DNA of 33,661 bases from Clostridium_AD sp051278035. GTDB lineage: Bacteria > Bacillota > Clostridia > Clostridiales > Clostridiaceae. Every line of letters starts with the position of its first letter. Position 1 is the stretch's first letter. A model generated the notes under the pieces. That model was not told the origin of the DNA. It worked only from the letters and a program-made list of their open reading frames with translations, and searched no databases. Shown in pieces: positions 24,322 through 32,079 of the stretch. The position numbers and the translations under genes were made by a program. Location: positions 1 through 33,661 of the forward strand of contig NZ_JBNMNU010000024.1 in the NCBI RefSeq assembly GCF_051278035.1, given 5' to 3'.

Positions 24322-26301
24322 ATGGATAAGAGGTATGTTCAAGCTATTATTCTAAAGGATAATATGGTTCTTATGGCACATGGTTACAAAGGAAATAAGG
24401 AGCCTATCAATATTTTTATGATAGATGAAATTAAAGAGAATGAAAGTGCTACCAATGTAATTGAACGTGAAATTACAGATCAACTTAATGTACCTTTTAA
24501 AATTATTTTTAAACTAGATAAAGAGGTTAGTTCGGATATAGAAACTTATTTTATTAGTTTAGAGGATGAAAATAGAGATTTAGATTTTTCACTTAAAGAG
24601 AATAAAAAAACTGTAGGAAATTACTATATTGAGGGCCTTCGATGGATTAGCCTATCCGAAAGTGAACAATTTAATAAGTCTATTATAAATTACTTAATAC
24701 TTTTAGTTAAGCAGTGTATAGAAAGTGAATATAATGAAGATTGCTTGGATGCAGTGGAAAAATTAGTTGTAGCTTATCCGAGTTTTAAGTATGAAGGTAT
24801 GAAACTGTTAAAGAAAAAACGCATAAAAGAAATAAAAATCATAGATTCTAAAATTAAAATGAGAGAAAAAATCTGTACTATAGGGTTTGCACTTGTTTTA
24901 TCAATAATTTACGAAAGATTTTTTATTGGTAACTCATTTGGTGTATCCGTTCCTATTTTTTACATTATGTTCATGGGATTTTTCTTTTGGAGCACTAGGG
25001 AAGAAACTAAATTCAAAGAAAATGTAGGATTCATTACCATTATTCCTACATTCTTAATTGCAGTAAATTATGGTGTTCATTCTAATAGTATTCTAAACTT
25101 GTTTAATGGAATTATGCTTATTTTACTTATTACAGTGAGTACAGTATTAATTAGATATGAGAATATAAAATGGGATAGTTCAAATTTAATAAGAAGTGTT
25201 ATAAACAGAGGTAGTATAGCTATTTTGGAAAATGTTTGCAAGCCATTCATGTTTATAAAGCGGAATATAGTGGTGAGAAATAAAAAAGGGATAAGCTCTA
25301 TAAACAAAAACATTTTAAGAGGAATACTTATTTCTATACCATTATTAGTTATTATCTTAGTGTTATTAACATCCTCAGATATGGTATTCAAGCGCTATGT
25401 AACTAATTTTTCAAGTATATTTGAGAATATAAGTATAGGGGAAATTATAAACCGTTCGGTAATTATAATCATAGCTTTTACAATTATTTTTTCATATATA
25501 TGGAGTTTTAAATATAGTTATTATGAGAGTACAAATAAAAACACGATGATGAAGTGGGAGCCAGTTACTATGTTAACAATTATTTTTATGATTAATGTAG
25601 TATATCTATTATTTTCAATAATACAGTTTTCCTATCTTTATGGGGGGGCAAATAACTTTATTGCTGGTGATCTCACATACTCTGAATATGCAAGAAAAGG
25701 TTTCTTTGAGCTTGTGGCTGTAACAATAATTAATTTTACTATATTGATTAGTACTATGAAATTTATTAAAAAAGATAATAAGACAGTAAATACAATATGC
25801 AATATATTTTTAACCACGCTTGTAGCATTCACTCTAAACATGTTATTTTCAGCTCATTATAAAATGTCACTATATGAACAAACCTTTGGATTTACTTATT
25901 TAAGAATTTTTGTTCATTTATTTATGCTTATGTTATTTATTTTATTTATAGTAGCTCTAATTGGAATTTGGAATAGGGAAATGTCACTTAATAAAATTCT
26001 AATAGTAATTGTTTTGAGTATGTTTGTAATATTAAACTACATTAATGTAGACAAAATCATAGCAAAAGAGAATATAGATATATATTATAAAACCCAAAAG
26101 ATTGATGTGCAATATTTAAGGGATTTATCCTACGACGCTATTCCAGAGATATTAAAGCTAAAAGATGATCCTAACGCTTCTATTGCTAGAGGGATTAACA
26201 GTTATTTAGATGAAGTGAAGAAAGATTTAGCAGAAGAGAATTCCTGGTATGAATTTAACTATTCTAAATATAAAGCTAGAAAAATATTGGATCAAAATTA
26301 A
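24322..26301 (+). CDS. NUDIX-like N-terminal domain fused to DUF4173 membrane protein
   Basis: A 659-residue protein; ATG 24322 is chosen for GGAGGGG at 24309-24315. Residues about 1-130 look like a NUDIX fold (YVQAIILKDNMVLMAHGYKG at the start, a NUDIX-box-like VIEREITDQLNV, then TYFISLEDEN). The catalytic REUXEE positions are degenerate (REITDQ), so it may bind rather than cut a nucleotide. Residues about 180-600 hold roughly ten TM helices of the DUF4153/DUF4173 type, with the family block WEPVTMLTIIFMINVVYLLF followed by the FSYLYGG and YSEYARKGFFEL motifs. The C-terminus (about 600-659) is soluble and helical. A single-TM protein follows 32 bp later. Function is unknown; a nucleotide-responsive membrane regulator is a guess. 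Confidence 0.78.
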   Translation: MDKRYVQAIILKDNMVLMAHGYKGNKEPINIFMIDEIKENESATNVIEREITDQLNVPFKIIFKLDKEVSSDIETYFISLEDENRDLDFSLKENKKTVGNYYIEGLRWISLSESEQFNKSIINYLILLVKQCIESEYNEDCLDAVEKLVVAYPSFKYEGMKLLKKKRIKEIKIIDSKIKMREKICTIGFALVLSIIYERFFIGNSFGVSVPIFYIMFMGFFFWSTREETKFKENVGFITIIPTFLIAVNYGVHSNSILNLFNGIMLILLITVSTVLIRYENIKWDSSNLIRSVINRGSIAILENVCKPFMFIKRNIVVRNKKGISSINKNILRGILISIPLLVIILVLLTSSDMVFKRYVTNFSSIFENISIGEIINRSVIIIIAFTIIFSYIWSFKYSYYESTNKNTMMKWEPVTMLTIIFMINVVYLLFSIIQFSYLYGGANNFIAGDLTYSEYARKGFFELVAVTIINFTILISTMKFIKKDNKTVNTICNIFLTTLVAFTLNMLFSAHYKMSLYEQTFGFTYLRIFVHLFMLMLFILFIVALIGIWNREMSLNKILIVIVLSMFVILNYINVDKIIAKENIDIYYKTQKIDVQYLRDLSYDAIPEILKLKDDPNASIARGINSYLDEVKKDLAEENSWYEFNYSKYKARKILDQN

Positions 26302-26333
26302 ATTAATAATTACAGTATTAGAGGGGATGTAAG

Positions 26334-26813
26334 ATGAAACAAAAAACAAGACTGAACTTATTAGGGGTTGTGTCTGCTATAATGGGGGTGATATTTTTAA
26401 TAACAACATCTATATATTTATACGTGAATAAACCCTATACTGAAATCATCAATTTGAATTGGTCTATTAGTTTACCCGAACCATGTAAAGAAATTTATTC
26501 AACAGACAGTGGATCGAGTTTTAATGGTGATGGAGAAAGATATAGCATATTTGAATATGAAAATATAGAGGATGTCAACCTATCTTTAAAATGGGATAAT
26601 AATGAAAATGAAGTTGTAGATTTAGCAATAATGAAAGTTCTACAATCAGAAATAATGGGATTTATTAAAGTTCTAAGTATTCCATTAGATAACATGCCAA
26701 ACTTTAAAAGTCAATATAGATATTTTAGAAAGTGGAAAAGTGATTCTTCAAAATTATATTTAATATTTGTTCCTGATACAAAACTACTTTATGTAATTGA
26801 ACACTTTCAGTAA
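26334..26813 (+). CDS. Single-TM protein with external domain, unknown function
   Basis: A 159-residue protein with a positively charged start (MKQKTR), one hydrophobic span (about 9-30) and an outside domain of about 125 residues rich in acidic and aromatic residues. It is probably a membrane-anchored extracytoplasmic protein. No lipobox Cys is present after the span. AGAGGGGATG precedes ATG 26334. It lies 32 bp after the NUDIX-like/DUF4173 gene and 24 bp before the sigma54 activator gene, so all may share a transcript. No family is recognised. Confidence 0.72.
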   Translation: MKQKTRLNLLGVVSAIMGVIFLITTSIYLYVNKPYTEIINLNWSISLPEPCKEIYSTDSGSSFNGDGERYSIFEYENIEDVNLSLKWDNNENEVVDLAIMKVLQSEIMGFIKVLSIPLDNMPNFKSQYRYFRKWKSDSSKLYLIFVPDTKLLYVIEHFQ

Positions 26814-26837
26814 TTGAACATATGCGGAGGAGACAAC

Positions 26838-28409
26838 ATGGAGAAAAACATTAGATTTGAAATAATAGCTAAAGATAGGCTCGGAATAACTGTAATAATA
26901 TTAGAAGAAATTTATAAGGCAAAAATAAACCTCCACTCTGTAGAAGTGTTTCCTAAAAAAATATACGTTAAGATACAAAATATGGATGACAACGACAAAG
27001 AAACATTAAAAAGCAACCTTTGTGCAATAGAAGATGTTGTTATGGTTAATGAAATCAACTTACTTAATTATGAGGAAAATGAAAGAAAACTTTTGGCTAT
27101 TCTAGATTCAGTAGATGAGGGGATAATGGTTATAAATAGAAAATTTGAAATAGATATATTCAATAACTATTGTGAGAAAGTATTTCATTGTAAAAAAGAG
27201 GATGCTATAGGTACAGATATTAGACAATTAATAGGTGGGGATGCCCCAGCTGTTAACCTTATAAATAGTGGTATAAAATATGATAACGTAGAAGTTAATA
27301 TAAAAACAGAAAGAGGAGAAATACATTACCTAACTACAGGCAGACCGGTTATAGATGATAACAATATTACCATAGGGGCAGTTGCGTCTATTAAGGATAT
27401 GCATAAGGCTATAGAGCTTGCAAATGTTATTTCTGGAACTACTGAAGGTGCATTTAAAGAAATTATAGGAAGTAGCAGTAAGATTGAGATGGTAAAAAAA
27501 ACAGTTGAAACTGTAGCTAAGAGCGATTCTACTTTACTATTTAGAGGAGAAAGTGGAACGGGTAAAGAGCTATTTGCAAAGGCAACTCAGAGATTAAGTA
27601 AAAGAAAAAACAAACCTTTTATAACTATAAGTTGTGCTGCTATTCCAGACAATTTAATAGAAAGTGAACTTTTTGGATATGAAAAGGGTAGCTTTACAGG
27701 GGCAATGAATAGCGGAAAAGAAGGGATTTTTAAAGAGGCTGACGGTGGAACTTTGTTTTTAGATGAAATAGGCGAATTATCTATGGTCTTACAGGCGAAG
27801 CTTTTAAGAGTTCTTCAAGAAGGAGTTATTAGAAAGATTGGTAGTACAAAAGAAGAAAAGGTAGATGTAAGAATAATGGCGGCTACAAATAGGAATCTAG
27901 AAGAGATGATCCAGCATGGAAAATTCAGAGAAGATTTATATTATAGATTGAATGTTATTCCAATAATTATTCCTCCACTTAGAGAAAGACTTTCGGATAT
28001 TTCATCTTTAGTTAATCTATTCATTCTTAAATTCAATAGAAAATTAAATAAGGAAATAAAGGGAGCAGAACTTTCGTTTATAAATAAATTGCTTAAGTAT
28101 AATTGGCCAGGTAATATAAGAGAATTGCAAAACGTAATTGAGAGGGCTATGAATTTGTGTGATGGGCAATTTATAACCTTACAGAATCATATTATAGATA
28201 TAGGGATAGTAAGTAATGATCATATTAAGATTGATTTGCATGAGAATAAATCTTTAAAGCTTAAAGAAGTGGTGGAGATTTGTGAAAAAAAGGCTATAGT
28301 AACAGCCCTTGCAAAGAATCAAAGTTTGAGAAAAACGGCAAAGGATTTAGGGGTTTCGCACACTACTATTATAAATAAAATAAAGAAATATAAGCTGCAT
28401 GATTGCTAG
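26838..28409 (+). CDS. TyrR-like sigma54-dependent activator (ACT-PAS-AAA-HTH)
   Basis: A 523-residue bacterial enhancer-binding protein. Order: ACT domain (about 1-75; FEIIAKDRLGITVIILEEI), PAS (about 80-190), AAA+ domain with Walker A G237-E-S-G-T-G-K-E, the sigma54 contact loop G284-S-F-T-G-A289, Walker B (GGTLFLDEIGEL), the arginine-finger region (REDLYYRLNVIPI), and a C-terminal TyrR-type HTH (LRKTAKDLGVSHTTIINKIKKY). I chose ATG 26838 for GGAGGA at 26825-26830; the upstream in-frame TTG lacks an RBS. ACT domains bind amino acids, so an amino acid (perhaps methionine or an aromatic one) is the likely signal. A -24/-12 promoter serving methionine gamma-lyase lies 126 bp downstream, the obvious target. 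Confidence 0.93.
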   Translation: MEKNIRFEIIAKDRLGITVIILEEIYKAKINLHSVEVFPKKIYVKIQNMDDNDKETLKSNLCAIEDVVMVNEINLLNYEENERKLLAILDSVDEGIMVINRKFEIDIFNNYCEKVFHCKKEDAIGTDIRQLIGGDAPAVNLINSGIKYDNVEVNIKTERGEIHYLTTGRPVIDDNNITIGAVASIKDMHKAIELANVISGTTEGAFKEIIGSSSKIEMVKKTVETVAKSDSTLLFRGESGTGKELFAKATQRLSKRKNKPFITISCAAIPDNLIESELFGYEKGSFTGAMNSGKEGIFKEADGGTLFLDEIGELSMVLQAKLLRVLQEGVIRKIGSTKEEKVDVRIMAATNRNLEEMIQHGKFREDLYYRLNVIPIIIPPLRERLSDISSLVNLFILKFNRKLNKEIKGAELSFINKLLKYNWPGNIRELQNVIERAMNLCDGQFITLQNHIIDIGIVSNDHIKIDLHENKSLKLKEVVEICEKKAIVTALAKNQSLRKTAKDLGVSHTTIINKIKKYKLHDC

Positions 28410-28417
28410 TTATGATT

Positions 28418-28465
28418 AAAATTGTAAATAATACTTTCCATATGGAAAGTATTATTTACAATTTT
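28418..28465. terminator. 48-bp perfect palindrome after the activator gene
   Basis: A perfect palindrome centred on CCATATGG between 28441 and 28442, without a loop, flanked by A and T runs. It contains TGTAAAT and ATTTACA half-sites. As RNA it forms a long hairpin ending in T residues, so it can terminate the activator transcript. As DNA it lies about 70-115 bp upstream of the -24 element, where enhancer sites are expected. Confidence 0.8.
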
Positions 28466-28534
28466 TATTCGTTAATGGTTATAAAAAATTCCAGCCTATT
28501 ATATAGTGGGTAATTATAGTAGTGTAGTACCAAA

Positions 28535-28550
28535 TGGCACCATAATTGCT
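28535..28550 (+). promoter_or_regulatory. Sigma54 (-24/-12) promoter of methionine gamma-lyase
   Basis: TGGCAC (28535-28540), 5 bp, TTGCT (28546-28550). The invariant GG (28536-28537) and GC (28548-28549) have the required 10-bp spacing; only the last base of the consensus TTGCA differs. It is 44 bp before the start codon and directly downstream of a sigma54 activator gene. Confidence 0.93.
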
Positions 28551-28593
28551 TATGTATTTATTATGAGAACTAATAAATCTAGGGGGAGTTAAA

Positions 28594-29793
28594 ATGGATA
28601 GAGAACATTTACGTAATAGTGGATTTGCAACTAAAGCAATACATGGTGGAAATAAAAAGGATCAATATGGTTCGCTAGCTACTCCAATACATCAAACAGC
28701 TACTTTTGTTTTTGATACTGCGGAGCAAGGTGGAAAGAGATTTGCAGGAGAAGAAGAGGGTTATATTTACACAAGACTCGGAAATCCTACTAATACCATT
28801 TTAGAAGAAAAATTAGCAATGCTTGAAGGTGGAGAAGCATGTATGTCTATGGCATCGGGCATAGGAGCTATATCATCAACTATGTGGACTGCTTTAAAGG
28901 CAGGAGATCATGTGGTTTGCGCCCAAACTATTTATGGCTGTACTCATGCATTTTTGGCTCATGGGATATCAAGATATGGTGTTGAAGTTACGTTTGTTGA
29001 TGTATCAAATGTAGAAAATGTTAGAAACGCTATGAAAGAAAATACAAGGGTTATTTTCTTAGAAACACCCGCAAACCCAACACTACTTATAACGGATATT
29101 GAAGAGATATCAAAAATTGCCCACGCTCGAGAAAACTGTATAGTTATAGTGGACAATACTTTTAGTACTCCTTACATACAAAGACCGTTAGAACTAGGTG
29201 CAGATGTTGTAGTGCACTCTGGAACTAAATTCATAAATGGACATGGTGACGTAATTTCTGGCTTTGCTATTGGATCTAAAGCATTTATAGATCAAGTTAG
29301 ATTATTTGGTGTTAAGGATATGACAGGATCTAATTTAAGTCCTTTTGATGCATTTTTGATTATAAGAGGAATGAAAACACTAGAATTAAGAATGGAAAGG
29401 CATTGTAAAAATGCAATGGTTGTAGCTGAGTTTTTAGAGACTCATCCAGCGGTAGAAAAAGTATATTACCCAGGACTTAAAAGTTTTTCACAATATGAAT
29501 TAGGAAGGAAGCAAATGAGTCTTCCAGGTGGAATTATTGCTTTCGAAATAAAGGGTGGAATTGAAGAAGGTAAAAAGGTTTTAAATTCCATGGAACTTTG
29601 CAGTATAGCTGTTAGTTTAGGAGATGCTGAGACGTTAATTGAACACCCTGCTTCAATGACTCATTCACCATATTCTATTGAAGAAAGATTAGAAGCTGGT
29701 ATAACGGATGGTCTAATAAGATTGGCAGTAGGTCTTGAAAATGTTGAAGATATTATTCGTGATTTGGATCAGGCTCTTAATCTAATTAGATAA
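28594..29793 (+). CDS. megL: L-methionine gamma-lyase (PLP-dependent)
   Basis: A 399-residue Cys/Met-metabolism PLP enzyme that splits methionine into methanethiol, ammonia and 2-oxobutyrate. Residues diagnostic of methionine gamma-lyase rather than cystathionine enzymes are present: Y114 and C116 (IYGCTHAF), at the same positions as the Pseudomonas enzyme. The PLP lysine is K212 (HSGTKFINGHGD). The YIYTRLGNPT motif near residue 58 supplies phosphate-binding Tyr and Arg. AGGGGGAG precedes ATG 28594. Expression is predicted to depend on sigma54 and the TyrR-like activator upstream, probably to use methionine as an energy or nitrogen source. No terminator is seen before the rib promoter, which begins 6 bp after the stop. 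Confidence 0.92.
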   Translation: MDREHLRNSGFATKAIHGGNKKDQYGSLATPIHQTATFVFDTAEQGGKRFAGEEEGYIYTRLGNPTNTILEEKLAMLEGGEACMSMASGIGAISSTMWTALKAGDHVVCAQTIYGCTHAFLAHGISRYGVEVTFVDVSNVENVRNAMKENTRVIFLETPANPTLLITDIEEISKIAHARENCIVIVDNTFSTPYIQRPLELGADVVVHSGTKFINGHGDVISGFAIGSKAFIDQVRLFGVKDMTGSNLSPFDAFLIIRGMKTLELRMERHCKNAMVVAEFLETHPAVEKVYYPGLKSFSQYELGRKQMSLPGGIIAFEIKGGIEEGKKVLNSMELCSIAVSLGDAETLIEHPASMTHSPYSIEERLEAGITDGLIRLAVGLENVEDIIRDLDQALNLIR

Positions 29794-29798
29794 ACTTC

Positions 29799-29827
29799 TT
29801 GACATAAAAATAACAAAGTGTTATTCT
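29799..29827 (+). promoter_or_regulatory. Probable sigmaA promoter of the rib operon
   Basis: TTGACA (29799-29804), 17 bp, TATTCT (29822-29827). It begins 6 bp after the methionine gamma-lyase stop and would start transcription about 15 bp before the FMN riboswitch. Confidence 0.75.
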
Positions 29828-29849
29828 TAAGTTGAAAAATTTAATAAAT

Positions 29850-29953
29850 CCTTCAGGGTAGGTTTAATTCCTAACCGGCGGTATAGCCCGCGAGCCGAAA
29901 GGTAGATCTGGTATAATTCCAGAGCCGACAGTAAAGTCTGGATGAGAGAAGGA
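29850..29953 (+). ncRNA. FMN riboswitch (RFN element)
   Basis: The sequence shows the conserved RFN core: CTTCAGGGTAGG at the 5' side, CCTAACCGGCGGTA, GCCCGCGAGCC, AGATCTGGT, CCAGAGCCGACAGT, then GGATGAGAGAAGGAG. The first and last parts (CCTTC / GAAGG) form the closing P1 stem. It binds FMN and controls the riboflavin genes downstream. An intrinsic terminator about 140 nt further on is the probable expression platform. Confidence 0.97.
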
Positions 29954-30093
29954 GAATAATAACGAAAGATATAAGATGTTTTATTTATCAACTATTAAGA
30001 TAGTTATGAAATTAATTTTATATTTTAATAATGAATATATTTAGTAGGCATCACTGTAGGTGATTATTTAGCTAGATATGTAATTAGATTATT

Positions 30094-30125
30094 AAGCCCT
30101 GAAAACATTGTTTTCAGGGCTTTTA
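30094..30125 (+). terminator. Riboswitch-controlled terminator before ribD
   Basis: AAGCCCTGAAAAC (30094-30106) and its inverse complement (30110-30122) form a 13-bp stem with a 3-nt loop and a T-rich tail. CCCTGAA in its 5' arm (30097-30103) can alternatively pair with TTCAGGG (29852-29858) at the start of the aptamer, a possible antiterminator when FMN is absent (inference). It lies about 100 bp before ribD. Confidence 0.85.
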
Positions 30126-30222
30126 TTAATTTTTATGAGTTTATTTTATAAAAATTATACATACTAAGATATGAAATACTAATTTAGACTTACACTACAA
30201 TTATGGAACTAGGGGTGATAAA

Positions 30223-31320
30223 TTGGACAATTATTATATGAAAAGGGCACTTGAATTATCTGAAAAAGCTGTGGGATTTGTGAATCCTAATCCTTTAGTA
30301 GGTGCTGTTATTGTAAAAGATAATAGAATAATTGGAGAAGGCTATCATGAATATTTTGGTGGGCCGCATGCAGAAGTAAATGCTTTTAAAAATTCCGACT
30401 ACGACGTAGAAGGTGCAACAATGTATGTAACTTTAGAACCTTGCTCTCACTATGGGAAAACGCCGCCTTGTGCAGAGGCTATAGTGCGAAATAAAATAGC
30501 TAAGGTCGTAGTTGGAATGGTAGACCCTAACCCACAGGTTTCAGGGCGTGGAATAGAAATTCTTAGAAGTAATGGGATAGATGTAATTGTAGGCATATTG
30601 GACAAGGAAATAAGACAAACAAATGAAATATTTATAAAATATATAACCCAGAAAAAACCTTTTTGCATTATGAAGACTGCAATGACAATAGACGGTAAAA
30701 TATCAACATATACTGGTGATTCAAAGTGGATAAGTAATGAAAAATCTAGATCATATGTGCATGAATTAAGGCAAAAGGTGACTGGAATCATGGTGGGAAT
30801 CGGAACTGTGATTGCGGATGACCCAGCACTTACTACTAGAAGACAAGATAAAACAAGTAAAAACCCTATAAGAATAGTTATTGATAGCAAAGCAAGAATA
30901 TCCTTAGAATCAAAAGTATTAAAGTGTGATGATAAAACAAGAACTATTATAGCAACAACAGAATTTGCACATGATAATAAAATTGAAGCTATTAAAGAAA
31001 TGGGCGCTGAAGTTATTGTCACAAAGGGTAAAAATGGCTGGGTGAATTTAGATGAATTGATGAGAGTACTAGGTGATATGGGAATAGATAGTATTCTTTT
31101 AGAAGGAGGTAGCACTTTAAATTATTCCGCACTACAAGAAGGTATAGTAGATAAAGTTATTACGTTTATTTCTCCTAAAATATTTGGTGGAACTGCTTTA
31201 AAAACTCCAGTAGGAGGGCAGGGAATAGAGCATGTAAGTGACTGTTTTGTGCTTCGTGATGCTGAGGTAACTAGATTTGACGAAGACATTATGATAGAGG
31301 CTTACGTTACTAACATTTAG
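30223..31320 (+). CDS. ribD: Bifunctional riboflavin biosynthesis deaminase/reductase RibD
   Basis: A 365-residue enzyme for the second and third steps of riboflavin synthesis from GTP. The N-terminal deaminase (about 1-145) has the zinc site GGPHAEVNAF and EPCSHYGKTPPC. The C-terminal reductase (about 146-365) has ISNEKSRSYVHELR and the NADPH-binding LLEGGSTLN. TTG at 30223 is the likely start: AGGGGTGAT precedes it, and the product then begins DNYYMKRALELSEKA like its relatives. First gene of the rib operon, downstream of the FMN riboswitch. Length normal. Confidence 0.95.
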   Translation: MDNYYMKRALELSEKAVGFVNPNPLVGAVIVKDNRIIGEGYHEYFGGPHAEVNAFKNSDYDVEGATMYVTLEPCSHYGKTPPCAEAIVRNKIAKVVVGMVDPNPQVSGRGIEILRSNGIDVIVGILDKEIRQTNEIFIKYITQKKPFCIMKTAMTIDGKISTYTGDSKWISNEKSRSYVHELRQKVTGIMVGIGTVIADDPALTTRRQDKTSKNPIRIVIDSKARISLESKVLKCDDKTRTIIATTEFAHDNKIEAIKEMGAEVIVTKGKNGWVNLDELMRVLGDMGIDSILLEGGSTLNYSALQEGIVDKVITFISPKIFGGTALKTPVGGQGIEHVSDCFVLRDAEVTRFDEDIMIEAYVTNI

Positions 31321-31378
31321 AGATAACAATAAATTGAAAATGTTGGATATGCATCGTAAATGGAAAGGATGTGAATAT

Positions 31379-32029
31379 ATGTTTACAGGCTTAATTGAGG
31401 AAATTGGTGAGGTCAAATTAATAGAAAAAGGAACAAAGTCAGCTAGAATTACCATAAAAGCAGAAACTATTCTAAAAGATACAAAGGTAGGGGATAGCAT
31501 CTGCGTAAACGGTGTATGTCTTACGGTAACAGAATTCAATAAAAATAGCTTTAGTGTAGATGTGATGGCAGAGACGATAAGAAACAGTAATCTAGGTAAA
31601 TTAAAAACAGGTTCTAGGGTGAATTTAGAGAGAGCTTTAAGGCTTTCTGATAGACTAGGTGGTCATATGGTAAGTGGACATATTGATGGAATAGGAACCG
31701 TTATAGACACTCGTAAAGAAGAAAACGCCACATGGGTATCCATAGGAACTTCAGTAGATATATTAAAATATATTGTACATAAAGGCTCAATAACAATTGA
31801 TGGCATTAGTTTAACGGTAGCATTTGTGGATGATGAAAAGTTTAAAGTATCCATTATACCTCATACAAAGGACGAAACAACGTTAGTAATTAAAAGCATA
31901 GGTGATGAGGTTAATTTGGAAAGTGATATGCTGGCAAAGTATGTTGAGAAATTGTTAAAGCATGGCAATGCAACAAATGATAAGAAACCTATTAGTGTAG
32001 ATTTTCTACGAGATAATGGATTTGCATAA
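31379..32029 (+). CDS. ribE: Riboflavin synthase (alpha chain)
   Basis: A 216-residue enzyme that turns two molecules of 6,7-dimethyl-8-ribityllumazine into riboflavin. It has two lumazine-binding repeats: MFTGLIEEIGEV with DSICVNGVCLTV in the first and MVSGHIDGIGTV with SITIDGISLTVAFV in the second. I chose ATG 31379 because the family begins MFTGLIEE and AAAGGA precedes it; an in-frame ATG at 31334 lacks an RBS. It follows ribD by 58 bp and precedes ribBA by 50 bp. Called ribB in the older Bacillus scheme. Confidence 0.95.
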   Translation: MFTGLIEEIGEVKLIEKGTKSARITIKAETILKDTKVGDSICVNGVCLTVTEFNKNSFSVDVMAETIRNSNLGKLKTGSRVNLERALRLSDRLGGHMVSGHIDGIGTVIDTRKEENATWVSIGTSVDILKYIVHKGSITIDGISLTVAFVDDEKFKVSIIPHTKDETTLVIKSIGDEVNLESDMLAKYVEKLLKHGNATNDKKPISVDFLRDNGFA

Positions 32030-32079
32030 ATTTTCGTTACAGTACGGAGATTTAATAAAAAAAATTAAGGGGTGTAAGT

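Noticed and set aside
28423..28460. TyrR box in the palindrome
   Set aside because: The half-sites TGTAAA and TTTACA are present, but about 26 bp apart rather than 6, and the element is palindromic throughout. I kept it only as a possible enhancer, not a named TyrR box.
30450..31115. Long minus-strand open frame opposite ribD (221 codons)
   Set aside because: It lies wholly within a well-supported ribD on the other strand, has no ribosome binding site and its translation looks like no protein family. Such antisense frames are expected in this codon usage.
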